In this document: positions 16,865-24,847 of the stretch, in pieces
Position numbering within the stretch: the first letter of the stretch is position 1
Layout of the letters: each line of letters begins with the position of its first letter
Assembly: GCF_036350515.1 (NCBI RefSeq)
Contig: NZ_JAZDUE010000009.1
Span: forward strand, 165,820 to 229,819
Reading direction: 5' to 3'
DNA from: Gordonia prachuapensis
Lineage (GTDB): Bacteria > Actinomycetota > Actinomycetes > Mycobacteriales > Mycobacteriaceae
DNA: 64,000 nt
Made by a program: the position numbers and the translations under genes
Notes under the pieces: model-generated
The model's input: the letters and a program-made list of their open reading frames with translations, nothing else
Told to the model about the DNA's origin: nothing
The model's database searches: none

Positions 16865-17517
16865 CCCAGCCGTCTGGTACCCCGACCCCACAGCCGGCCC
16901 CGTCCCCGTCGCGCTCCATGCCCGACGGCTACTTCCACACCATGTACGCCCACAGCGATGATCCGTGGGGCTTCACGCAGCGGTTCTACGAGCGTCGCAA
17001 GTACGCGCTCACTCTCGCCGCGCTGTCTGCCGAGCGATATCACCGCGTGTTCGAACCCGGCTGCTCTATCGGGGTGCTCAGTGCCGAGCTCGCCCTGCGC
17101 AGCGACCAGCTGGTGTGCCTGGATCTCAGTCCGCGGGCGACGGCGCTGGCCGCCGACCGTCTCGCGGTCTACGGCGACCGGGTCAGCGTGCGGACCGGCG
17201 ATCTGGTGGCCGACTGGCCCGACGGGCGCTTCGACCTGATCGTCCTCAGTGAGCTGCTGTACTACCTCGACCCGCATGAGGTCGACGGCGTCGTCGAGCG
17301 CCTGTCCGATGCCCTGACACCCGACGGCGAGGTGGTCGCCGTGCACTGGCGACGCAAGGTGCCCGACTATCTCCAGTCCGGCGACGACGTCCACGATCGG
17401 CTGATCGCGTCGCCGCTGCATCACGTGGCCGGCTATTCCGACGCCGACCTGCGGCTCGACGTCTTCACCGTCGGTCCCCGACCGTCGGTCGCTCAGCGTG
17501 AGAATCTCGTAGGCTGA
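16861..17517 (+). CDS. NodS-like SAM-dependent methyltransferase
   Basis: A 218-residue class I methyltransferase. After a Pro/Ser-rich start comes YFHTMYAHSDDPWGFTQRFYE, the opening typical of the NodS family, then SAM motif I FEPGCSIGVLSAELA (about residue 63), LVCLDLSPRATALA and FDLIVLSELLYYL. NodS methylates the nitrogen of deacetylated chitooligosaccharide in rhizobia; here the partner deacetylase is translationally coupled directly upstream. Methylation of an amino sugar is therefore a reasonable inference. It ends the cassette, 76 bases before the GAF-ANTAR gene. Confidence 0.83.
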   Translation: MTQPSGTPTPQPAPSPSRSMPDGYFHTMYAHSDDPWGFTQRFYERRKYALTLAALSAERYHRVFEPGCSIGVLSAELALRSDQLVCLDLSPRATALAADRLAVYGDRVSVRTGDLVADWPDGRFDLIVLSELLYYLDPHEVDGVVERLSDALTPDGEVVAVHWRRKVPDYLQSGDDVHDRLIASPLHHVAGYSDADLRLDVFTVGPRPSVAQRENLVG

Positions 17518-17593
17518 TCTGGTCAGTGGTGCACCCGCCGCAAGGTTGGCGGTGGGGTCGGCGGTGGGCGGAGTTCGGGGCGGAGGAGCAGAG

Positions 17594-18268
17594 ATGAATC
17601 AGGAACAGACGACGAGAATGGCGGAGATCGTCCGCGAACTCCGCATCGAGGGTGACGACTCCGACGCCATCCTGCGCCGCATCTCCAAAGCCGCGGTCGC
17701 GTCCGTACCGGGCAGCGAGTACGCCAGCGTCACCCTGGTGACGGGCGGCCAGATCGAGACCCCGGTCGTCGTCGGCGACCTCGCGGGCAAGTCGGATGCC
17801 CTGCAGCGCGAGTTCAGCGAGGGGCCGTGCGTACGGTCGGCCGTCGACGACACCACGATCATCATCGACGACATGCGACACGAGAGCCGCTGGCCCCGGT
17901 ACGCCGCCGCGGCGACCGAACTCGGCATCGCGTCGATGGCCTGTTTCTGCCTCTACATCGACGGCCACGACTTCGGCGCACTGAACCTGCTGAGCACCAC
18001 CACCCACGCGTTCGATCCGGATGCGCTGGCGGTGGGCCAGTTGTTCGCCGCGCACTGCGCGAGCGCGTTCTCCGCCGTCCGGGAGAAGGACCAGTTGCTC
18101 ACCGCGTTGAGTTCGCGCGACATCATCGGGCAGGCCAAGGGCATGATCATGGAGCGCTATCGGGTCGATGCGGACGAGGCGTTCCGACTGTTGGCGCGTC
18201 TGTCCCAGGAGAGCAACACCAAGCTGGCGACGGTCGCGCGGCAGATCATCGAGGCCGGGCCGGCGTAA
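17594..18268 (+). CDS. GAF-ANTAR transcription antitermination regulator
   Basis: A 224-residue cytoplasmic regulator. An N-terminal GAF sensor domain (about residues 15-150, including FSEGPCVRSAVDDTTIIIDDM) is joined to a C-terminal ANTAR RNA-binding domain (about 160-220: LSSRDIIGQAKGMIMERYRVDADEAFRLL). ANTAR proteins bind paired hexaloop hairpins in nascent RNA and prevent termination. ATG 17594 has GGAGGAG about 5 bases upstream; an in-frame start at 17546 lacks support. Whether it controls the upstream four-gene cassette is unknown. No ligand can be assigned. Confidence 0.9.
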   Translation: MNQEQTTRMAEIVRELRIEGDDSDAILRRISKAAVASVPGSEYASVTLVTGGQIETPVVVGDLAGKSDALQREFSEGPCVRSAVDDTTIIIDDMRHESRWPRYAAAATELGIASMACFCLYIDGHDFGALNLLSTTTHAFDPDALAVGQLFAAHCASAFSAVREKDQLLTALSSRDIIGQAKGMIMERYRVDADEAFRLLARLSQESNTKLATVARQIIEAGPA

Positions 18269-18275
18269 CTTCGCC

Positions 18276-19796
18276 TCAGCGCAACCGATCCCGATCCGGG
18301 AAGCCCTTCACCGGCTGACCACCGGCCGCCAGGTAGTCGGCAAGGCCTCCGCCGACGAGCGCGTGCGCCCCGGTGGCGGGACTGAAGAACATCATGCCGC
18401 GCTGGAAGAGCGCGATGACACCGTTGCCGTCGGGGGTCAGGTTCGGCACCCCGATCGCCTGGCCGAGCGGGCCGGTGATGCCGCCGAGTTCGTCGAATCT
18501 GCCGTTGATGGCGTCGGTGCCGATCGACAACAACTGCGACGACCCGGGCAGCAGCCGCTCGGGCAGCGCCATCAGGCTCCCGAGATCCAGTGCGCCGCCG
18601 GGACTGTCCGGTCCGGTCGGCGGTGTGACGATCCGCGGCTTGAACGCCTGACCCCGCACCGAGAAGAACGACGACTTCAGCTGCAGACGGGTGCGCGCCT
18701 CTTCGCCGCTGACCTCGACGGTGCCGCCGGACCCGACCGCGCGCACCTTGATCGCGCGGCCGTTCTCGGCGCCGAGTCCGTTGGCCTCGACGACCTCGAG
18801 GGCCCGCAGCGCTCCGACGCCGAAGGCCGATCCGACACTGCCGGCGCTGATGGTCGCGGTCCAGTTGTGGTTCGGCGAAACGGTGTCGCCGTCGTCGCGG
18901 ACCGCGGGGAAGCGGCCGCCCGCGGAGTAGCCGCCGGTGGAGGCGGAGAACTCGGTGAACGCGGGTTTGCCGCCCTGCAACAGGATCTGGCCGGCCGTCT
19001 CGTCGGCGGCACGGTTGGTCCGGGGGTCCTCACCGGCGACTCCGCCGTAGACCTGGGAGTTCTGGGTGTCGTCGATCCGCTTGCCACCCGCGATCGCCGC
19101 CAGCGCATAGGTGCGGGCCGCCACCGCCTGGGCCTTGAGTGCCTCGAGGCCACCGGAATCGGCCCACCCGGGAACGCTTTCCTTCGGGATCACGCCTTTG
19201 ACGTAGTCGTCGATGTGGATGCGGTTGGCCGCACGTCCGCCGTCGAAACCGAGGGCGCCGCGATAGGCCTGATTGGACCCGCAGTACTTCAGGAACTCGG
19301 CGGGCGGCCGGCTCGGGCCCATGTTGATCGGTTCGACGAACTGGGCCGGGACCGATCGCACGACACCGCCGCCACATCCGTTGCGGATGGTGGCGGTACC
19401 CCCGGACAGGCTGACCGCCTGTCCGGGAGCCACCATTTGGCCACCGACTCGCATCCCGGCGTCCGCGTGCACATTCACCGAGTTCTTTCCGGTCAGGATG
19501 ACCGAGATCTCGGGCCTGTCCACCTTCCCCGCGGTGGTGCCGCCGTAATAGTGGCGCAAAATCTGTGTCGCCGACCAACCCTTCTGGGCGTAGCCGTACG
19601 CGCCCCACTGCCCCATCCCACGACCGTGTCCGTGACCGTGCCCGATCAGGACGACTTCGGAGCCCGCTGACAACACCACGTCGTCGTGCAGCACCCGCGG
19701 AGCCGTCAGCAGACCGCCGACCAGCAGCGCAGGCAGCAGCCCGATCGCGGCGAGCGACAGCGATCGGGTCCTGGCGTGCCGAGGGCGTACGTTCAC
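18276..19796 (-). CDS. SpoIID/LytB-domain secreted protein with C-terminal LGFP-like repeat
   Basis: A 506-residue secreted protein. After a signal/anchor (LAAIGLLPALLVGGLLTA) comes the SpoIID/LytB domain, with the landmark VVLIGHGHGHGRGMGQWGAYGYAQKGWSA split over residues 49-77 and IHIDDYVKGVIPKE (about 190). SpoIID enzymes are lytic transglycosylases acting on denuded glycan strands during sporulation; this organism group does not sporulate, so the role is probably envelope remodelling. The last 80 residues resemble an LGFP cell-wall anchor. The start is GTG 19796; a TTG at 19799 is also possible, with GGAAGG about 12 bases upstream. Confidence 0.85.
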   Translation of the reverse strand: MNVRPRHARTRSLSLAAIGLLPALLVGGLLTAPRVLHDDVVLSAGSEVVLIGHGHGHGRGMGQWGAYGYAQKGWSATQILRHYYGGTTAGKVDRPEISVILTGKNSVNVHADAGMRVGGQMVAPGQAVSLSGGTATIRNGCGGGVVRSVPAQFVEPINMGPSRPPAEFLKYCGSNQAYRGALGFDGGRAANRIHIDDYVKGVIPKESVPGWADSGGLEALKAQAVAARTYALAAIAGGKRIDDTQNSQVYGGVAGEDPRTNRAADETAGQILLQGGKPAFTEFSASTGGYSAGGRFPAVRDDGDTVSPNHNWTATISAGSVGSAFGVGALRALEVVEANGLGAENGRAIKVRAVGSGGTVEVSGEEARTRLQLKSSFFSVRGQAFKPRIVTPPTGPDSPGGALDLGSLMALPERLLPGSSQLLSIGTDAINGRFDELGGITGPLGQAIGVPNLTPDGNGVIALFQRGMMFFSPATGAHALVGGGLADYLAAGGQPVKGFPDRDRLR

Positions 19797-19965
19797 CAAC
19801 GTGCTCGGTACCTTCCGTGGGCGCAGCGAGTGTTACTCGTGTGACTGTTGTGACAGTAGTTAACGATTGTCGATGGCGTCCAGTCAGGGAGATAACAACC
19901 GCGCATCGAGTGGACCGGGCAGCATGATGGACTTTTCGAACCAGTCCGACTAGTCCGTATCGGCG

Positions 19966-19971
19966 TAGCCT
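19966..19971 (+). promoter_or_regulatory. -10 box of leaderless antitoxin transcript
   Basis: TAGCCT ends 7 bases before the GTG of the antitoxin gene, with no Shine-Dalgarno. Transcription would start at or next to the start codon. Confidence 0.5.
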
Positions 19972-19978
19972 CGTTCCC

Positions 19979-20230
19979 GTGAAGACCATCACCAGCACCG
20001 AGGCGAAGTCGCGGCTCAATGCTGTACTCGCCGAGGTCGAGCGGACCGGAGTCGCCGTCACCATCACCAGTCACGGGCGGCCGGTGGCCGTGCTGTCGCC
20101 GGTGACGTCGCGCCCTCGGACGTTCGGACAGCTGCCCGACGTCGTGGTACCGGATGACTTCGACGAGCCCCTGCCCGACACCGAACTGTCGGGATGGGAG
20201 GGGCTGCCACGTCCGGAGGGCGGCAGGTGA
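19979..20230 (+). CDS. Phd/YefM-family antitoxin
   Basis: An 83-residue type II antitoxin. The N-terminal half matches the Phd/YefM DNA-binding fold (TITSTEAKSRLNAVLAEVERTG, VTITSHGRPVAVLSP); the acidic C-terminus (DFDEPLPDTELSGWEGL) would wrap the toxin. It should neutralise the PIN toxin downstream and autorepress the pair. The start is GTG 19979, and its stop overlaps the toxin start (GTGA). The lack of a leader fits the promoter box at 19966. Confidence 0.9.
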   Translation: MKTITSTEAKSRLNAVLAEVERTGVAVTITSHGRPVAVLSPVTSRPRTFGQLPDVVVPDDFDEPLPDTELSGWEGLPRPEGGR

Positions 20231-20622
20231 CCGCGATCCTGCTCGACACGAACGCGCTGTTGTGGCTGGTGTCGGCACCGGACCGCGTGTCGGACCGGGC
20301 TCGCGGCATCCTCGCCGACCAGACGAACGAGCTCTTCGTATCGGCGGTGTCCGCGTGGGAACTGGCGATCAAGACACGCCTGGGTCGTATCGACGCGGAC
20401 CCGCTGTTGTCCGCCTGGGACGCAACCGTGGCCGGACTGAGTGCGGTCGACCTGCCCATCGATTCTGCCGATGCCGCCATGGCGGGGCGGCTGCCGTGGG
20501 AGCACAGAGACCCGTTCGACCGCATGATCGTCGCCCAGGCCAGCAGGCGCGGCCTGATGATCGCCACCAGCGATCGTCAGATCATCGCGGGCGCAATGAC
20601 ATCCGTGCTCGACACCCGCTGA
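20227..20622 (+). CDS. PIN-domain toxin (VapC-like ribonuclease)
   Basis: A 131-residue PIN-domain nuclease. Acidic metal ligands are visible in ILLDTNALLWLV (Asp near residue 7), SAWELAIKTRLG (Glu near 43), and DPFDRMIVAQA with ATSD (Asp near 98 and 116). VapC-type toxins cut tRNA or rRNA when released from the antitoxin. GTG 20227 overlaps the antitoxin stop by 4 bases. The Phd-type antitoxin with a PIN toxin is a common mixed pairing. Confidence 0.9.
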   Translation: MTAILLDTNALLWLVSAPDRVSDRARGILADQTNELFVSAVSAWELAIKTRLGRIDADPLLSAWDATVAGLSAVDLPIDSADAAMAGRLPWEHRDPFDRMIVAQASRRGLMIATSDRQIIAGAMTSVLDTR

Positions 20623-20642
20623 TCGATCGCAAAATCGCGGCG

Positions 20643-21203
20643 TTACGCCGGCATCCGATCGCGCATGATCTCGGCGAGTTGGGTGCGCGCCCGGTTCAGC
20701 CGCGACTTCACGGTCTGCACGCCGACACCCTGATGCACCGCGATGTCCGCGTAGGTCATGTCGCCGAATTCGCGCAGCACGATGGCCTCGCGGAAGTCCT
20801 CGGGCAGTTGGGACAGCGCGTCGCGCAACGCATCTCGCAGGGCGAGGCGTTCGTCGAACCGGGGCCCCTCGTCGTCGTCGGAGAGCTGGATCGGCTGCTC
20901 GGGATCGGTGAAATCGGTGATCTGCGTGTTGGTCTTGCGGCGCCGGACCACCGACAGCGCGTTGTTGGCGGCGATGCGATGCAGCCAGGTGGAGAAGCGG
21001 GCCTCGCCGCGGAACTTGTGCAGGTTCTGCCAGGCCGCGACGAGCGTGTTCTGCAGGGCGTCCTCGGCGTCGTGCGGGTTGCCGCAGATGTTGAGGCACA
21101 CCGCCCACACATGATTCCGGTGCGCGCCCACGATCTCGGCGAAGGCATGCTGATCGCCTTCGCGCGCCTGCATCAGCAGCGCCGCCTCGTCGGTCACGTC
21201 CAC
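20643..21203 (-). CDS. ECF-type RNA polymerase sigma factor
   Basis: A 186-residue sigma-70 family protein of the ECF group. Region 2 is clear (EDALQNTLVAAWQNLHKFRG, FSTWLHRIAANNALSVVRRRK) and region 4 carries the helix-turn-helix (LPEDFREAIVLREFGDMTYADIA ... VQTVKSRLNRARTQL, read in two parts). No anti-sigma with a zinc motif follows; instead a small acidic protein lies directly upstream on the same strand. The start could be TTG 21206, GTG 21203 or GTG 21197; I prefer 21203. It may control the unusual gene block to its right. Confidence 0.87.
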   Translation of the reverse strand: MDVTDEAALLMQAREGDQHAFAEIVGAHRNHVWAVCLNICGNPHDAEDALQNTLVAAWQNLHKFRGEARFSTWLHRIAANNALSVVRRRKTNTQITDFTDPEQPIQLSDDDEGPRFDERLALRDALRDALSQLPEDFREAIVLREFGDMTYADIAVHQGVGVQTVKSRLNRARTQLAEIMRDRMPA

Positions 21204-21229
21204 CAACCCATCAGATCCCCCACCCCACG

Positions 21230-21607
21230 TCAGAGATCGTAGTGGTCGTCGTCGGGTTGGTCGCCGGCATCGGGGATGTGTCCGCCGACGTCATCCGAAC
21301 TGCCCTCGGTGTCGCCGCTGTCCAGGTCGGCGTCGCGGTACTCGGTGTCACCGGTGTCGTCGTCGAGCGCGGGCGACGGGTGGGTATCCCCCGGCTCGTT
21401 GTCCACCGCCGGCTCGACGATGATCTCGTCGTCGTCACCGTCCGCCGGTGGCGTGTCGTCCATGTCGGGAACGGTGTCGGGGTCGGCCGTCGCCGACGGA
21501 TCGAATGCGGCCTGCATCGCGCCGTTCCAGACGTCGTCGGGCGGCGGGGGTGCGGTGGCGGGGTCGATGCCGAGCGTAGCCAGGATGGACGGCTCCTCCT
21601 CGTGCAT
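21230..21607 (-). CDS. Small acidic hypothetical protein upstream of sigma factor
   Basis: A 125-residue protein with no family I recognise. The N-terminus (MHEEEPSILATLGIDPAT, PPDDVWNGAMQAAFDPS) looks folded; the remaining two thirds are extremely rich in Asp, Glu, Pro and Thr and probably disordered. ATG 21607 has GGAGGG 6 bases upstream. It ends about 25 bases before the sigma gene, so the two are likely co-transcribed and it may modulate the sigma factor. It shares Asp-richness with the two repeat proteins nearby but lacks their DxDxDG spacing. No signal peptide is present. Confidence 0.65.
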   Translation of the reverse strand: MHEEEPSILATLGIDPATAPPPPDDVWNGAMQAAFDPSATADPDTVPDMDDTPPADGDDDEIIVEPAVDNEPGDTHPSPALDDDTGDTEYRDADLDSGDTEGSSDDVGGHIPDAGDQPDDDHYDL

Positions 21608-21832
21608 GTGCTGCCCTCCGATCGGATGAATCCGGTGTCGCCACCTCGCGGTGGCCGGTCCCTTATGTGATGCTACGGCCCGACCGCTTTGTTCCTCCGC
21701 ACAACCGCCGGTCATCTCCGTGGGACGCCGTCGCCGAGATCCGCGGTCCGAAACCTCCGGGAACATTTCCACCACCCGGGTACATCAGACGAACGACAGG
21801 CTCGACCACACAGACCAGAAAGGCCATCAGAG

Positions 21833-22438
21833 ATGCGCTCCATGAACCAGAACCCCACCGGCCAGGACTCGACTGCGTCCAACCCGACCGGGCAGCAGGA
21901 CCCGACCTCGCAGCAGGACACCGTCCGCTACACCACCGACGCCGAGGGCAACGACATCGCGGTGCACTACGACGCCGCCGGCAACGTCTCGCTCGTCCAG
22001 GCCGACACCGACGGCGACGGCCGGTATGACACCGCGGCCGCGACCGCCGCCGACGGCACCACGATCGTGGCGCACGACGAGGACGGCGACGGCCGCGCCG
22101 ACACCATCGCCCACGTGGACCAGAGCGGCGATCTGACCCGCGTGGACACCGTCGAGGACGGACAGATCGTGGCGACCACCCTCGACCAGAGCGGCGACGG
22201 CCGGCCGGACACCGTTCTCGAGGACACCGACCGCGACGGCGTCTACGACCGGATCTCCTACGACCGGGACGGGGACGGTCGCGTCGACTACGTCGCCGTC
22301 GACTCCGACAGCGACGGCGAGCTCGACACCTTTGCCGCCGACAACGATGGTGACGGTCAGGCCGATGCCTACTCCGGTCCGGACGGTTCCTACGGCGGCG
22401 GCCAGGGCGGCTACGGCTCCGACGACAGCGTCCTCTGA
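21833..22438 (+). CDS. Asp/Gly repeat protein with 13-residue DxDxDG motifs (putative Ca-binding)
   Basis: A 201-residue protein with no signal peptide or membrane span. A Gln/Asn/Thr-rich start precedes seven DxDxDGxxD motifs at residues 58, 82, 118, 131, 144, 157 and 170 (for example DTDGDGRYD, DRDGDGRVD); the last five are spaced exactly 13 residues apart, like thrombospondin type-3 or dockerin calcium loops. The C-terminus is Gly/Tyr/Ser-rich. ATG 21833 follows AAAGG. A paralogue with the same motif geometry is at 24848. Function unknown; calcium binding is inferred from the motif. Confidence 0.8.
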   Translation: MRSMNQNPTGQDSTASNPTGQQDPTSQQDTVRYTTDAEGNDIAVHYDAAGNVSLVQADTDGDGRYDTAAATAADGTTIVAHDEDGDGRADTIAHVDQSGDLTRVDTVEDGQIVATTLDQSGDGRPDTVLEDTDRDGVYDRISYDRDGDGRVDYVAVDSDSDGELDTFAADNDGDGQADAYSGPDGSYGGGQGGYGSDDSVL

Positions 22439-22467
22439 CGCCGCCTCCTCCCTCGGCTCCACACCCC

Positions 22468-22502
22468 GTTCGTCCCCCGGGTATCGACCCCGGGGGACGA
22501 AC
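22468..22502 (+). terminator. Intrinsic terminator between convergent genes
   Basis: A perfect 14-bp GC-rich stem (GTTCGTCCCCCGGG and its complement) with a 7-base loop, followed by TTTGTTGT. It should end the repeat-protein transcript and may also serve the convergent ABC transporter gene. Confidence 0.8.
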
Positions 22503-22527
22503 TTTGTTGTGCGCCTGATTAAATCCT

Positions 22528-24825
22528 TCAGCGGCGGCGGTCGAGCTGCAGGCGTGAGGCGGTGTAGACGACGAGGATCGTCGAGATCAGCAGCAGTGCG
22601 CTGTAGGCGAGCACCACGTTGGAGCCGGTGGGCTCCCAGAGTGCGGCGCCGTCGGTCTGGGGTGCCAGCGGCGAGATCCTGTTGAGGTCGACCGCACTCG
22701 CCGCGCCCGCATAGCCCCAGTACGACGGGAACAGCCACGACAACTGGGCGAGGACCGGGGTGGTCAGTCGGAACAGTCCGCCGCAGAACACCAGTTGCGC
22801 GAGCACCAACACCACCAGCGGCGGCATCGTCTGTTCGACCGAGGAGACCTTCGCCGAGACGGCAAGTCCCACAATGGTGCTCACACAGGCGAGCGCGGCC
22901 ACCGCACAGAACAATCCCAGCGGCGCCGCACCTGGCACCCCGGCCGAGGGAATTCCCTTGCCCGCGAACGTGATGATCATCATGACGGCGGTCTGTGCGA
23001 CGGCGACACCGGAGAAGACGGTGATCTTGGCGGCCAGATAGGCTCCCGGCCGCAGACCGACCGCACGTTCGCGCTCGAAGATGTCGCGCTCGCCGACGAG
23101 GTCCCGGATGGTCAGCGCGGTTCCCATGAACGTCGCTCCCACCACGAGGATCACCAGGATCTGCAGCGCCTCACCGGCGGTGTCGGTCGCCTCGTTGACG
23201 CCGAAACCACTCGAGCCGGGGATGATCAGCGTCAGCAGGCCCAGCACCACCGGCAGCAGACCGAGGAATGCCAGGTACCCGGGATCGGCGAGGATCAATC
23301 GTAGCTGACGGCGGATCAAGGTGCTGCACTGTTCGATTGCGGTTGCCTGCGGTGCGCACACCACCGCCCCGGTACGCCGGCGGATCGGCACCGACGGGGC
23401 GCGGTGCGTGCGATCGAGGTGGCGCTGGTGAGCGAGGCCGGGATGCGCGGCGACGAACGCGAAGATCTCCGCCCAGTCCGCGCTGCCCATCGCGGCGGGC
23501 ACCTCGTCGGGCCGACCGACGAACGCGGTACGGCCGCCGGGCGCCAAGAGCAGCACCTGGTCGCACATCGCGAGATGAGTCAGGGAGTGCGTCACCACCA
23601 GCACCACGCGTCCGGCGTCGGCGAGACGTCGCAGCGCACCCATCACCTGCCGGTCGAGCGCGGGGTCGAGGCCCGAGGTCGGTTCGTCGAGGATCAGCAA
23701 CGACGGCCCCGTGAGCAGTTCCATCGCCATCGACGCACGTTTGCGCTGTCCGCCGGACAGGTTGTCGACGCGGGTGTCGAGATGCTCGGTGAGGTGCAGT
23801 TCGGCGAGGACTCCGGCGATCACCCGGTCGCGATCGCCGTCCGACAGATCCGGCGGCAGCCGCAGTTCGGCTGCGTAGCCGAGCGCCTCCCGCAAGGTCA
23901 GCCGACGATGCAGGACATCGTTCTGGGGGACCATCCCGATCCGGGTGTGCAGGGCGTCGTACTCGCCGTGGACGTCGCGTCCCTCGAACGTGACGAGACC
24001 CGCCGACGGGGTGGACAGGCCGGCGACGACCCGGGACACCGTCGACTTGCCGGCCCCCGACGGCCCGATCACGGCGGTCAGTGTTCCTGGGCGCGCGGTG
24101 AATTCGATGTCGCGCAGCAGTGTGGTGCCGCCGTCGACGGTCAGGCCGATGCCGTGCACGTGCAGTCCGTCGGAGGCTGCGCTCGGCGTCTGTCCGCGCA
24201 CCAGGACGTCTCCGCGGACGACGAAATCGCTGTTGCCGATGGTGATCACCGAATCATCGGCCAGCCAGGCCCGCGCGGTGCGGTGACCGTCGACGTAGGT
24301 TCCGTTGCTGCTCGCGAGGTCTTCGATCATCAGCTGTCCGTCGGCCTGCGCGACGATCCGGGCGTGCCGGCGGGAGGCGAGCATGTCGTCGACGACGACG
24401 TCGTTGTCGGGGGTGCGGCCGATCGTGAGGATGCCGTGCAGGGTGATCGCGGTGCCGTGGTCGTCGTGGCGCATCGGCATCAGATGGGGGGCGCCGGGCA
24501 GCCGCGGTGGCCCCGGCTCGTCGTCGGTGAAGGTGATGCACAGGGTCGGGCCGTCATCGGGGTCGCCGAGCCGGATCTGCGTGGACGCGGTCACGAGGAT
24601 CTCGGTGACCGCGACGCCGGCCGCGTAGGCCGGCGTCGCCGGATCGTCGGCGGTGACCCACCAACTGTTCGTGCGCCACTCGATGCGCAGGTGTCGGTCG
24701 GCGACCAGCGGGTGGTCGACGACCACGTCGTTCTCCGGCGCCGCCCCGACCGTGAGCTGCGGTTCGTCACCCAGCCCGTGGACGGCGTCCCCCACGGTGA
24801 CGGTCCCGCGGATCATCGTGGTCAT
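22528..24825 (-). CDS. FHA-domain ABC exporter (Rv1747-like)
   Basis: A 765-residue fusion. Two N-terminal FHA-like domains come first; the second is canonical (TIGRTPDNDVVVDDMLASRR with SSNGTYVDG, about residues 130-200) and would bind phosphothreonine. The ABC ATPase follows, with Walker A GPSGAGKST (about 267), signature LSGGQRKR, Walker B LLILDEPTSGLD and the H-loop histidine in VVTHS. The C-terminal third is an ABC2-type permease with about six spans. In M. tuberculosis the same layout (Rv1747) exports cell-wall lipid precursors under Ser/Thr kinase control. Start ATG 24825 is chosen from overlap with the upstream gene, with ATG 24816 and GTG 24828 as alternatives. Confidence 0.9.
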   Translation of the reverse strand: MTTMIRGTVTVGDAVHGLGDEPQLTVGAAPENDVVVDHPLVADRHLRIEWRTNSWWVTADDPATPAYAAGVAVTEILVTASTQIRLGDPDDGPTLCITFTDDEPGPPRLPGAPHLMPMRHDDHGTAITLHGILTIGRTPDNDVVVDDMLASRRHARIVAQADGQLMIEDLASSNGTYVDGHRTARAWLADDSVITIGNSDFVVRGDVLVRGQTPSAASDGLHVHGIGLTVDGGTTLLRDIEFTARPGTLTAVIGPSGAGKSTVSRVVAGLSTPSAGLVTFEGRDVHGEYDALHTRIGMVPQNDVLHRRLTLREALGYAAELRLPPDLSDGDRDRVIAGVLAELHLTEHLDTRVDNLSGGQRKRASMAMELLTGPSLLILDEPTSGLDPALDRQVMGALRRLADAGRVVLVVTHSLTHLAMCDQVLLLAPGGRTAFVGRPDEVPAAMGSADWAEIFAFVAAHPGLAHQRHLDRTHRAPSVPIRRRTGAVVCAPQATAIEQCSTLIRRQLRLILADPGYLAFLGLLPVVLGLLTLIIPGSSGFGVNEATDTAGEALQILVILVVGATFMGTALTIRDLVGERDIFERERAVGLRPGAYLAAKITVFSGVAVAQTAVMMIITFAGKGIPSAGVPGAAPLGLFCAVAALACVSTIVGLAVSAKVSSVEQTMPPLVVLVLAQLVFCGGLFRLTTPVLAQLSWLFPSYWGYAGAASAVDLNRISPLAPQTDGAALWEPTGSNVVLAYSALLLISTILVVYTASRLQLDRRR

Positions 24826-24847
24826 CACGTGGGTGATCCGCGGCGGT

